A stretch of 55,475 nt of DNA. Origin: Acidobacteriota bacterium (GTDB taxonomy: Bacteria; Acidobacteriota; Blastocatellia; Pyrinomonadales; Pyrinomonadaceae). How positions within the stretch are numbered: the stretch's first letter is position 1; the number at the start of each line of letters is the position of its first letter. The stretch covers positions 1-55,475 of the forward strand of contig QHXN01000025.1 of the NCBI GenBank assembly GCA_003222975.1, given 5' to 3'. Below the pieces are notes generated by a model. That model was given only the letters and a program-made list of their open reading frames with translations. It made no database searches and was not told where the DNA came from. Shown here in pieces: positions 7,061 through 15,206 of the stretch. Both the position numbers and the translations under genes were made by a program.

Positions 7061-9829
7061 ATGCCCGCTTGCATTTCACCATCGTCCAGAGGATCGATCC
7101 GCTTTTACCTGCGATCTTTGACGGCGCCGATCCTCCTGTGCTTGCTCTGTTTCTTAGTCTACAACGCGAACCTGCGGCAGATCGGCGCGGGGGACACAGT
7201 GTCCGCTCGATATCTGCCGCTGATTCTCTGGCATGATGGCACGCTCGACCTCGACGCGAACGCGCGCCTGGTTGCGCATGGCCATTCAATGATTGCAGAC
7301 CAGAATCGGCCAGCGGGCGCTGACGGTAAGGTCACCTACTTCGAGCCGTGGGCCTATTGGATGGTCCGCACTCGCCAGAATCAGCTCGCTTCCCTGTATC
7401 CCGTGGTGACACCATTGCTCGTGGCCCCACTCTATTTTCCCGCCGTTATCTGGCTCAACGCACACGGTTGGGAGCAGCCGCAGATTGACCGGGTGGCGGA
7501 ATTAATGGAGAAGGTCTCGGCGTCGATTCTTGCCTCGGTCGCAAGTGTCCTGATGTACCTGGTGCTGCGTCGCGAAGGCACCCGGTGGAGCCTCCCGCTC
7601 GCCACGGTGTTCGCCTTCGGGACCAACACATGGATGATCTCCAGCCAAGCACTTTGGCAGCACGGAACTGGAGAACTCCTGATCGCCCTGGCATTGCTGC
7701 TGGCCGTCGCCCCTGCCTCACCCGTGCGCACTGCGCTACTCGGTGCCGTGTGTGTTTTCATGGCGGCGAATCGCCCACCGGACGCGCTGGTTGCCGGCGC
7801 GATCGTACTCTTCATTATTTGGAGCCGCAGGCGCAACGCTCTGTGGCTTCTCGCCGGCGCCGCTGTCCCGCTGGCGGCACTCCTGTACTACAACCTCAAC
7901 TTTATCGGCCACATTGCCGGTGGATACGCCGTTGGAAAGGCCCCTAATAAGCCCTTCTTCCAACTGGACTGGTCAGGGGTGCCCGGGTTGCTGGTCAGTC
8001 CGGCGCGCGGACTGCTCGTCTTTTCGCCGTTCTTTGTCTTCATTCCTGTGGGGCTGATTCAGCGCCTGCGATCACCAAGCTCGAAAGGGCTCGCCGTGGC
8101 GCTCAGTTTTGCCGTCGCCGTCCAGTTCTTACTTTACTCGCAGGCAGACTGGCGCGCTGGAGTGTCATGGGGTCCGCGTTGGCTAACCGACCTTTTGCCG
8201 ATCCTGGTGTGGATGCTCGCGCCCGTTCCGCTCGTTCTGCGCCCGCTCGCACGCGGCCTGCTCATCCTGGCGATGGTGGCGTCGGTCGTCGTGCAGACGA
8301 TAGGAGCCTTCTGGTATACGAAGACGAGTGACGAACGCATCTTCGCTGGAAACCCCGCATCCATGCGCGCTGCGTGGAATCCCCACAATGTTCCGTTCCT
8401 CACCGAATTGCGTCATCCACGTGCGCGCGGCGAGCTTCAGTGCGACGCGGGCGGCTCGATCGATCGTGTGGGGCCGACACTGCTTCACGGCACCGGAGAG
8501 GTCCCTGACTTGGAACCCGGAGCGGTGCTCGAAGGATGGGCGCTCACCTGCGGGCGCACGCCTGCCCAACTGTTGGTGTTGATAGATGGGGTCGTGATCG
8601 GCTCGACGATGGATTTTCTACCGCGAGTGGACGTCAATGAAGTGATGCACACCATTTCGCCCTCGGGCTGGCGCGTATCCGCTAACACGCGGGGCGTTTC
8701 ACCGGGGGAGCGCGTGCTTCAGCTCGCCGTTCGCATCGAGCCAAGAAGCGATATCCGCATTGTTCGTGAACAGCGCGTATTCGTGATCGCACAGGAGCCT
8801 CCCGGAGAGACCGCCACGATGCCACAGAAGCCGGCGTCGCGGCCTGAGTTGGATGTGATGGCAGCGCGCGCGGCGTTGTTGTTGCGGGAACGGCAGACCG
8901 GGTACGGCTTTTGGCTCACCTCGTATACGAAGGAACTTCGTTACGAAGCTCCGCAACAAGAAATGAACACATTCCTGACTTCAATGCTAGTGGATTTGCT
9001 CTCGCCAGTCGCACGCCAGCGAAGTCTCGACGATGTGGTGGAGCGTGCACGACGGCATCTCGCGGCACAGATTGAAAGCGATGGATTAGTACGCTATCAT
9101 GGGTTGCCAGACGGACCCACCATTGGCACGTTGGGATGTGTTATTACTCCGGACGCTGACGACACTGCTTTAGCGTGGAGAATCGCTGGCCTTGGCGCTG
9201 ATGACCCGAGACAGCAACGCATGCTGGGAGAGCTTGCTCGTTATCGCGACGCGAGGGGCTTATACCGCACCTGGCTCGCCCCACAAAAGAAATATCAGAA
9301 TCTAGACCCCGGACGCGATCCAAATCCGACAGACATCGCCATCCAGATGCACGTGTATTTGATGCTGCGCGAACTTGATCCGCCTGCCGCGCAGAACCTT
9401 TGCAATGCGCTCCAACGCTCGTTTGGGGACGGGGATATCTGGATTTACTACGCCAAAGCTCCACTGGTGCCCTACCTCCGCAGCGCCGAATTGCGGCAGC
9501 TTGGTTGCGCAATTCCGCTGCCAACGGAGCGGCTGGCGCTTCCCGCTGCGGGACAGGAGGTCTGGAGTGAGGCGGTGCGCCTGCTCGCTGAAACAATGGC
9601 GTCGCCACAGGACGCGAACGGGCGACGGGCGATTGGCAATCTGCTTGTGCGCATTGGCAGCGACGACTTTGCCCAGCTTCGTCGCTCGCCGCCACTGCTC
9701 TACCACAACGATCTGAGCGCGACCGTGAAACGATTTTACTGGTCCGAGGATTTTGGTTACGCACTGTGGCTCCGGCTTTACGAAGCAGCTGGTGTCGAAA
9801 CCGGACAGCTTCACCAACCATCGCCATGA
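7061..9829 (+). CDS. GT-C-like membrane protein fused to an alpha/alpha-toroid domain with a DxDD motif
   Basis: Start ATG 7061 behind a strong AAGGAGGGG (about 7044-7052); 922 residues. Residues 1 to about 450 hold roughly ten hydrophobic helices. Early come a GDT motif and ARYLPLILWHDGTLDLD, as in GT-C-type polyprenyl-dependent glycosyltransferases, with QALWQHGTGE between helices. Residues about 455-605 look like a beta domain. Residues about 620-922 are helical and resemble squalene-cyclase/prenyltransferase toroid repeats, including TPDADDTALAW with DADD at 698-701, and later NPTDIAIQMHVYL. The stop overlaps the start of the UbiA gene (ATGA), so the two are translationally coupled and probably work on one lipid-linked substrate. 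Transfer of a sugar from a polyprenyl carrier is the most likely role; cyclase activity is speculative. Domain order is unusual. Confidence 0.7.
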   Translation: MPACISPSSRGSIRFYLRSLTAPILLCLLCFLVYNANLRQIGAGDTVSARYLPLILWHDGTLDLDANARLVAHGHSMIADQNRPAGADGKVTYFEPWAYWMVRTRQNQLASLYPVVTPLLVAPLYFPAVIWLNAHGWEQPQIDRVAELMEKVSASILASVASVLMYLVLRREGTRWSLPLATVFAFGTNTWMISSQALWQHGTGELLIALALLLAVAPASPVRTALLGAVCVFMAANRPPDALVAGAIVLFIIWSRRRNALWLLAGAAVPLAALLYYNLNFIGHIAGGYAVGKAPNKPFFQLDWSGVPGLLVSPARGLLVFSPFFVFIPVGLIQRLRSPSSKGLAVALSFAVAVQFLLYSQADWRAGVSWGPRWLTDLLPILVWMLAPVPLVLRPLARGLLILAMVASVVVQTIGAFWYTKTSDERIFAGNPASMRAAWNPHNVPFLTELRHPRARGELQCDAGGSIDRVGPTLLHGTGEVPDLEPGAVLEGWALTCGRTPAQLLVLIDGVVIGSTMDFLPRVDVNEVMHTISPSGWRVSANTRGVSPGERVLQLAVRIEPRSDIRIVREQRVFVIAQEPPGETATMPQKPASRPELDVMAARAALLLRERQTGYGFWLTSYTKELRYEAPQQEMNTFLTSMLVDLLSPVARQRSLDDVVERARRHLAAQIESDGLVRYHGLPDGPTIGTLGCVITPDADDTALAWRIAGLGADDPRQQRMLGELARYRDARGLYRTWLAPQKKYQNLDPGRDPNPTDIAIQMHVYLMLRELDPPAAQNLCNALQRSFGDGDIWIYYAKAPLVPYLRSAELRQLGCAIPLPTERLALPAAGQEVWSEAVRLLAETMASPQDANGRRAIGNLLVRIGSDDFAQLRRSPPLLYHNDLSATVKRFYWSEDFGYALWLRLYEAAGVETGQLHQPSP

Positions 9830-10707
9830 CTTCTCAATCGCCTTTTCGGCATTACGCGCGAGTCATGCAACACTTCGCGTCCACTCGAGCGCTGGAGGTA
9901 TTTGCGCTTCAAGCCTCTCCGATTCTCGGTAGCTTCCTCGGTGGCTTCAGCCTCGAACGGCGCGGTGTGATCCGGCTAGGTTTACTGCTCCTCGGCAGCC
10001 TCGCGCTCACGGCCCATGTCTTTGTCTTCAATGATTGGGCCGGGCACAGCAGCGACATTCGTGATCCGCGGCGGGCGACACTCGTATTTGCTCGGCGGGG
10101 CATTGGCAGGCGCCAGGTCGCGCGCGTTGCGATCGCTCTCCTCATCTTCGCGAATGTCGCCTTCGCTGCCGTCGGCAGCCCGGCCATACTGCTTGGCGCC
10201 GTGATCGCAGCCCTCAGCCTTCTATACTCGTGTTCGCCGAGTTTCGGCAAGAGTACGCCAATCGTGGCGTCTATCAATCACCTGCTCGGAGGCGCGCTGC
10301 ACTTCTTGCTTGGTTACACCTTATCCCGCGCCCTGGACGCAAGCGGTCTCGTGATCAGTCTCTTCTTTGGTTTGGTGTTTGCCGGCGGCCATCTCAACCA
10401 GGAGGTGCGTGACTACGAGGGTGATCTTCTCAACGGGATTCGCACTAGTGCCGTAGTGTTCGGCTGTCGGCGAACGTTTCTCGCGAGCCTGTGCACCTTT
10501 ACGGCCGCTTATGCGATACTCGCCAGCCTAGCCGCGCTTGGCATCCTGCCAAGGCTGTTGCTCTGGAGCACTATCGTGTGGCCTTTGCATGTGGCATGGT
10601 CTCTGCGAGCGCTCCAGCGTGGATTGGGATTCGAGACCGCGTTATGGATGCAACGACGGTATCGATTGCTATTCGCGTTCATCGGGCTCGCGATGCTAGC
10701 CAGATGA
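9826..10707 (+). CDS. UbiA-superfamily membrane prenyltransferase
   Basis: 293 residues from ATG 9826, which overlaps the upstream stop as ATGA. About eight hydrophobic helices. The first active-site motif is VFNDWAGHSSDIRDPRR (N69, D70, D77), where the usual NDxxDxxxD has glycine at the third position. The second is DYEGD (D196, D200) in a loop ahead of LLNGIRTSAVVFG. UbiA enzymes bind a polyprenyl diphosphate through magnesium held by these aspartates, and transfer the chain to an aromatic, a sugar phosphate or another acceptor. In glycan clusters the usual member is a polyprenyl-phosphate phosphoribosyltransferase, which supplies lipid donors to GT-C enzymes; with a GT-C protein coupled here that is my preferred reading, but a quinone or terpenoid acceptor is not excluded. 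It ends 13 bases from the convergent sulfotransferase gene. Confidence 0.82.
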   Translation: MTSQSPFRHYARVMQHFASTRALEVFALQASPILGSFLGGFSLERRGVIRLGLLLLGSLALTAHVFVFNDWAGHSSDIRDPRRATLVFARRGIGRRQVARVAIALLIFANVAFAAVGSPAILLGAVIAALSLLYSCSPSFGKSTPIVASINHLLGGALHFLLGYTLSRALDASGLVISLFFGLVFAGGHLNQEVRDYEGDLLNGIRTSAVVFGCRRTFLASLCTFTAAYAILASLAALGILPRLLLWSTIVWPLHVAWSLRALQRGLGFETALWMQRRYRLLFAFIGLAMLAR

Positions 10708-10720
10708 GCAGACACGCCAT

Positions 10721-12595
10721 TTATTCGAGCTTTTTTCTGAAATGGTTCTTCCACAATGTTAAGAGCTGCGGCACATTTTGCCAAGTCCGGCGAACGTAAG
10801 TTAATAGTCGCCATCCTCGTGAATTCTTAATACCGCCGATTTGCTCATCCTTGAAAGCAACTTGCTTTGTTAGTCTCCGAACCGCATCGTGCTTCGCTGC
10901 TAATAACTCTCTCCTGAGCAAATCATTTTCTAATGTTTGTTTCTGCCTATCTTCAGACAAACGCCTAACGCTGACAGTGAGGTGTGCAGAACTCCTTTTC
11001 ATCCTCGCCAACTGCTTTACTAATCTGGGCTTATACAACTCGTAGTGCTTGGTCATCATGTATTCAAGCAGCTGATCGAGAAACTCTGCATTATCAACCA
11101 TTGACAGAAGTGACTCGGGTCTCACTCGATATTCAAAAGTTACTTGAGGAAGGCGGTGGAAACGCCAACCCTTTTCGGCTGCACTGATCCACAGGTCCCA
11201 ATCTTCTAACGGTGACATTCTCTGGTCATAACCGCCACAGTCAGCCCAGACCTGCTTGCGAAACATCGCGCCGGCGTCAATGTAATTAAACGTTAGTATC
11301 TCCTCTAAATCGAACTCAGCTACTTCGTCGAGATCAATCTTCATTCCAAAGAACTGGCGGTAGCCATAAACGATTCCTATTTCCGACAACGAGTCGAGAA
11401 TCTTGATTGCAGCTTCTATGAAACCGGCTCGAATCCTGTTATCGGCATCGAGAGGCAGGATGTAGCGGCCGGCAGCTAATCTAATTCCGGCATTTCGCGC
11501 TGCTGAAAGCCCCTGGTTTACTTGATCAACTAAGAAGTATCCTGCGTCTCTAAGGATCTTTAGAATCTCCAGCGTCCTGGGCTCTTTTGATCCATCATTA
11601 ACCACTATGAGTTCGCAATTCTTCGGGACGACTCTCTCAAAACTGGCAATGGCCTCGATCAGAAATTGGCCGTCGTCGAAGCATGGAATGATCACTGACA
11701 CATCAACCTGGTGTGGTGCTGAGGTATTATTTCCTTCCTTGAGTCCGCTCCGAAGTGGTCGCACTCGCCAAAGTCCAGAGCCTGAAAGATCAGCCAGATT
11801 ATCGAGTTGTGCTAAGAGTTTCGTACACTGCGGTGAGGTTGCCGCCACGAGATCGATCAATGGATCAGAGCCCTCAGTACAGGTCAATAACTCATGCTCG
11901 TAATTATCCCTTAGATTTGCCTCGCGTATTTCAAGGTTTAGTTTTTTGCGAAGAAGATCGACAAATCGATTGGGGTCCTTTTGCAAGGCATTAATAGATA
12001 AGAGCACGCACCGTTGGGAGTTCTTGATAAAGAAATCGAGGAGGTGTCGGTTGTAGAAACTCCAAATCCGGTAGGCATATTCCGGATTGCGTAAAAAGAG
12101 CGGCTCGCCGAGACGCTGCATGGAATCGGCTACGTCCCAAGGAAACCGGTAAACAAAGATGTAATTAGCGCCGTCAAGCAGTCTATCCCAGAAGTCGAGC
12201 AGAAGAGTGGTACGAGGATCCTTCCATCCCCAGAGTCCCCCCCCTTCAGCTCGGGAAACGAGCATACTTGTCGCACATGGGATGAAATCTTTAAAAGTCT
12301 CTCTGTTTAGCTGCTCACTCTCTGTCCATCCCCAATCCGGATGCCCGCCATCATCTGGCAGACAGCACTCTGAAAGGACCCTGCGTTGGAATTCCAGGAA
12401 ACCAATATCCTCGAAGTAGCCGCGCGGATTGTTTTTATCCGGCGGCAACAACCTCTGACCCATATCAACACCAAGGGCTGACAGCAAAGAGGCTACCAGA
12501 GAGGTACCGGAACGATGCATCCCCGTTACGATTATTGGTTTAGAATTTCCTGATTCCATCGGATTTTGTGGTTCATTGCCACGGGTGGTTCTCAT
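10721..12595 (-). CDS. Sulfotransferase domain fused to GT2 glycosyltransferase
   Basis: 624 residues; ATG 12595, with a second in-frame ATG 12 codons in (12559). Residues about 20-290 form a sulfotransferase: the phosphosulfate loop is IIVTGMHRSGTSLVASLL, GWKDPRT follows, and YIFVYRFPWDVADS matches the 3' phosphate region. From about residue 310 comes a GT2 domain beginning VDVSVIIPCFDDGQFL, with IVVNDGS, GLSAARNAGI, ILPLDADN (the DxD site) and the ED of SPLEDWDLW. The C-terminal 90 residues are basic and helical, including a coiled-coil-like stretch. One polypeptide could therefore add and sulfate a sugar on an extracellular glycan. It follows the damaged GT2 gene by 16 bases on the same strand. 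Base composition is lower in GC than the genes to the right. Confidence 0.88.
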   Translation of the reverse strand: MRTTRGNEPQNPMESGNSKPIIVTGMHRSGTSLVASLLSALGVDMGQRLLPPDKNNPRGYFEDIGFLEFQRRVLSECCLPDDGGHPDWGWTESEQLNRETFKDFIPCATSMLVSRAEGGGLWGWKDPRTTLLLDFWDRLLDGANYIFVYRFPWDVADSMQRLGEPLFLRNPEYAYRIWSFYNRHLLDFFIKNSQRCVLLSINALQKDPNRFVDLLRKKLNLEIREANLRDNYEHELLTCTEGSDPLIDLVAATSPQCTKLLAQLDNLADLSGSGLWRVRPLRSGLKEGNNTSAPHQVDVSVIIPCFDDGQFLIEAIASFERVVPKNCELIVVNDGSKEPRTLEILKILRDAGYFLVDQVNQGLSAARNAGIRLAAGRYILPLDADNRIRAGFIEAAIKILDSLSEIGIVYGYRQFFGMKIDLDEVAEFDLEEILTFNYIDAGAMFRKQVWADCGGYDQRMSPLEDWDLWISAAEKGWRFHRLPQVTFEYRVRPESLLSMVDNAEFLDQLLEYMMTKHYELYKPRLVKQLARMKRSSAHLTVSVRRLSEDRQKQTLENDLLRRELLAAKHDAVRRLTKQVAFKDEQIGGIKNSRGWRLLTYVRRTWQNVPQLLTLWKNHFRKKLE

Positions 12596-12611
12596 GGTTC
12601 GGTTCTTTCTT

Positions 12612-13208
12612 CTAACCGTATGCCTCCGATTGACCTTTGCTAATTGCCATTTCGTAAAATTCGGTGATCACTGGCAAAACGGCGGGCGGGGTAAACAACT
12701 GCTCATATTTTTTCTGGCGGCAATTAGATCGAAGAAGCTCCCAGAAAATGTCTCCCTGCGGGCATGTCTCAGGGTAGAAGCCACCTTTCTGGCGGCACTC
12801 TTCATCACCGAAGAAGACTCTACCGTAAATCATCCCGGCAGCCGGCTCCGCTTCGAGCAAGGCGAGTTGATGATCGAGCGAGCCGGGAAGGCGTATGTCG
12901 TCATCGTCGAGGAAAGCGATGTATTCTCCGGCGCTCTCCAGCAATCCGAGATTTCTTGCACCGGCGACACCGTGGTTTCGGTCGTCGCGCACGTACTTGA
13001 TGCCTCGTAGCACCCGGCAAACATCTGTCGTTTCATCTATTGAGGCGTCGTCCACCACTATAACCTCGACGCTCCGCCCCGCGCGTTGAGCGCTCTCCAC
13101 GGCGCGCGCAAGCAGGTGTGGGCGGTTGTAAGTGGTAATGATCAGGCTGACTCTACCCAATGCGCCGCATCCCATGACACTGCCTGCGAGCGACACTTGC
13201 CTCGTCAC
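12612..13208 (-). CDS. GT2 glycosyltransferase, C-terminus replaced or truncated
   Basis: 198 codons from GTG 13208 (alternative ATG 13175). The N-terminal catalytic part is clear: RVSLIITTYNRPHLLARAVE, VIVVDDASIDET, NHGVAGARNLGL and IAFLDDDDIRLPGSLD with the metal-binding aspartates. After FFGDEECRQKGGFYPETCPQ and GDIFWELLRSN the expected acceptor-binding half (which normally continues with a variable proline-rich loop and an ED motif) is missing. The last 35 residues do not resemble the family. GT2 enzymes of this type run 280-330 residues, so about 100 are lost, and activity is doubtful. The tail probably arose by deletion joining the gene to unrelated sequence. Confidence 0.7.
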   Translation of the reverse strand: MTRQVSLAGSVMGCGALGRVSLIITTYNRPHLLARAVESAQRAGRSVEVIVVDDASIDETTDVCRVLRGIKYVRDDRNHGVAGARNLGLLESAGEYIAFLDDDDIRLPGSLDHQLALLEAEPAAGMIYGRVFFGDEECRQKGGFYPETCPQGDIFWELLRSNCRQKKYEQLFTPPAVLPVITEFYEMAISKGQSEAYG

Positions 13209-13301
13209 TTTTTAGAATTTCTACCTGTTACCCCCGCGCTTGAATATTATCACCCAAGTTGCTAGTTAGCGATTTGCGAGTTCTTCGAGAACAAAAGAAA
13301 A

Positions 13302-13339
13302 TCCCCTCCACTTCGTCGCCAAATGAAAGTAGGAGGGGA
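13302..13339. terminator. Hairpin, possible terminator
   Basis: TCCCCTCCACTT (13302-13313) pairs with AAGTAGGAGGGGA (13327-13339) with one bulged base and a 13-base loop. No clear T-run follows on either strand. Upstream of the GT2 gene and of the peptidase remnant; an imperfect palindrome (CGATCG twice, 13343-13360) follows it. The rest of 13209-13457 has no gene. Confidence 0.35.
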
Positions 13340-13457
13340 GGGCGATCGATCACACGATCGAACTTTATTAAAACTTAGCAAAGTTGAATTCACCCCCTTA
13401 ATAATTCATTCTATGAAAAACATCCCGTACCCTTTTTCTCGTAAGAGGTACGAACTA

Positions 13458-13652
13458 ATGCATAAGTCTCTCACCCTCGCGGCCATCATACTCGCCTGCG
13501 CCGCCGCGGGGCAGGCGCAATCGGTGCGTGCCGGCGACGAGGCGCGCCTGCTGCGCTCCCCTGATATCCACGGCGACCGCGTCGCCCTCGTCTACGTAAA
13601 GCGCTTGGAACTTACCAGGAACCCAGTCATGGTATTAACCGCGGGCAGATGA
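13458..13652 (+). pseudogene. N-terminal remnant of a tricorn-like (PD40/S41) protease
   Basis: From ATG 13458 the frame encodes a signal peptide (KSLTLAAIILACAAAGQAQS) followed by DEARLLRSPDIHGDRVALVY, which matches the opening of Acidobacteria tricorn-protease homologues with a beta-propeller of PD40 repeats. Similarity stops after about 46 residues and the frame closes at 13652. The intact proteins exceed 1000 residues. It overlaps the end of the minus-strand metallopeptidase gene by 18 bases, so the event that placed the CHAT operon here probably cut this gene. Confidence 0.6.
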
Positions 13653-15170
13653 TGGTTTTTCCTGTTCCGGTTGTATCGCATTACTGCCGTCCGTTGCTCC
13701 CGCTACGACATCATTCGCGTCTGCCTGAATGCGAAGAAGTGATGCATCACTTTCTCGCAAAACTTCGTCGACCATACTCCTCGCAGATTCTTCATACCCT
13801 CTCAGCTTTTCCTCTATCTGCTGGAAGGTGAGCGGCAGTTCTTTTCTTCTGATGCCCCGCCGGATGACGTTTTTTTCAATGTGCGTGAGTATCTTCGCGC
13901 CGTAGTTTTCCCGGATATATGTTTTAGGGTCGGCCTCGTAGGCCGCGCGCGCGGTCGCGAAGAGGACGCGTATGTCGCTGCCCGCGACCGCCATCTTCGT
14001 CCCCAATTTGACCGCGCGGTCTACCACATCCTGCTGGGCGCGGCTGAAGCAGAAGATCTCCTTGACGGACGCGGCCGGAACGCCTGGCGCCGTGCTCTTA
14101 ATCAAATTTCCGTTGAGAAGTTTTCGCACGATGAATGGGACATCGTCGGAGAACTCTCTAGGCATCTTCGATTTGAAGTTGTCCCAAAGGCTGCGGTAGC
14201 CCGCCACCTTGTCGGGGAAGCCCATCTCTTCGAGAACGTTGAGGAGGATGAGGCCGCGCAGATACGTCGTAGGGTACGGGCTCCAGTCCTTCTCCGTCTT
14301 CCGCTCGAACGAGATCTCGGCGTAGTCGCGCGCGAGGAAGTCCATCAGCGCGCCGACGAAGGCGGGGCCGGCCGACAGGCAGCCGTAGATGTCGGCGAAA
14401 ATCTCCCCGAGCCATTTGACCCAAGCCCCCTGGCGCGTCTCCGCCTTCGCCTCGGCGAGTCCTTCGAGAAGAAGTGACTGTAGCCCGTCCGTCAGGCCGA
14501 AGTCGTCCTCGACCAGATGCCCGACCTCGTGGCCGATGACGAGCGCTTCAGGCAGGTGGGCGATCTGGTGCCACGGCAGGCCGACGACCGGTATTGGGAG
14601 CTTGCTGGCGAGTTCAATGTCCCTGCCGCTCAGGTCTTCCCCCGCGATCCTGACCTCCTCAGGCTTAAAGTCCTTGCCGCGCGATGAGGAGAAGGGGCTG
14701 GTGCCGCCGTTGAAGAAGACGAGCGGCGGCTCCTTGCACGACGGGCTGGCGCGGTCGGCGTAGACGTGCGCTTGGATGGGGCTGTAGCAGGCCCAGGCGA
14801 ATTCGTCGGCGATGGCGAGGTAACGGCGGAAGCCCTCTTCGTCGCGCTGGACGAGCTTACCCCGAAAGAACTCCCAGATGCGGTGCTCGGAGAGTATGAG
14901 GCGCTCGGCGTTGTAGATCGAGGCGAGGAACGCGTCGGTGTCGCCCCGCAGGTTTTTCTTGACGAGCGAGCGAACAGTCTGACTCCACTGGCCGAGGTGC
15001 GTCCTGACGGCGCGGATCTGCGTGTGGTGCTTCTCGAACGGCCCGTTCGGCTCGCTGCGCGCCAGCCAGGAGTCGAGCTCGCAGCCCAGAGCGTTGAGCT
15101 TCCTCCACAGCTCGCGCCTCTTCCTGTAGGCGAGCTGTTCCGTGACCGTCAGCTTCTGGTATTGCTTCAT
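13635..15170 (-). CDS. HExxH metallopeptidase-like protein of the CHAT operon
   Basis: 511 residues, ATG 15170. The motif VIGHEVGHLVEDDFG gives zinc ligands H214 and H218 with catalytic E215; GEIFADIYG lies 38 residues on and supplies the likely third ligand E256 plus D260, the arrangement of gluzincins. Residues 1-200 are mostly helical and the C-terminal 150 are charged. No signal peptide or membrane helix is present, so it acts in the cytoplasm. It is the last gene of the operon, 36 bases after the large NTPase/CHAT-like gene. In a conflict system it could be the effector that cuts host or invader proteins, or the zymogen target of the CHAT peptidase; the sequence does not decide. I do not recognise a named family. 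Confidence 0.75.
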   Translation of the reverse strand: MKQYQKLTVTEQLAYRKRRELWRKLNALGCELDSWLARSEPNGPFEKHHTQIRAVRTHLGQWSQTVRSLVKKNLRGDTDAFLASIYNAERLILSEHRIWEFFRGKLVQRDEEGFRRYLAIADEFAWACYSPIQAHVYADRASPSCKEPPLVFFNGGTSPFSSSRGKDFKPEEVRIAGEDLSGRDIELASKLPIPVVGLPWHQIAHLPEALVIGHEVGHLVEDDFGLTDGLQSLLLEGLAEAKAETRQGAWVKWLGEIFADIYGCLSAGPAFVGALMDFLARDYAEISFERKTEKDWSPYPTTYLRGLILLNVLEEMGFPDKVAGYRSLWDNFKSKMPREFSDDVPFIVRKLLNGNLIKSTAPGVPAASVKEIFCFSRAQQDVVDRAVKLGTKMAVAGSDIRVLFATARAAYEADPKTYIRENYGAKILTHIEKNVIRRGIRRKELPLTFQQIEEKLRGYEESARSMVDEVLRESDASLLRIQADANDVVAGATDGSNAIQPEQEKPSSARG

Positions 15171-15206
15171 GTGCTCTTCGGGGGCGGCCGGTCGGAGCGC
15201 CGCCGC

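Noticed and set aside
9152..9163. Calling the GT-C/toroid fusion a true class II terpene cyclase
   Set aside because: DADD fits the motif, but other catalytic landmarks of squalene-hopene cyclases were not found by eye; kept as a hypothesis only.
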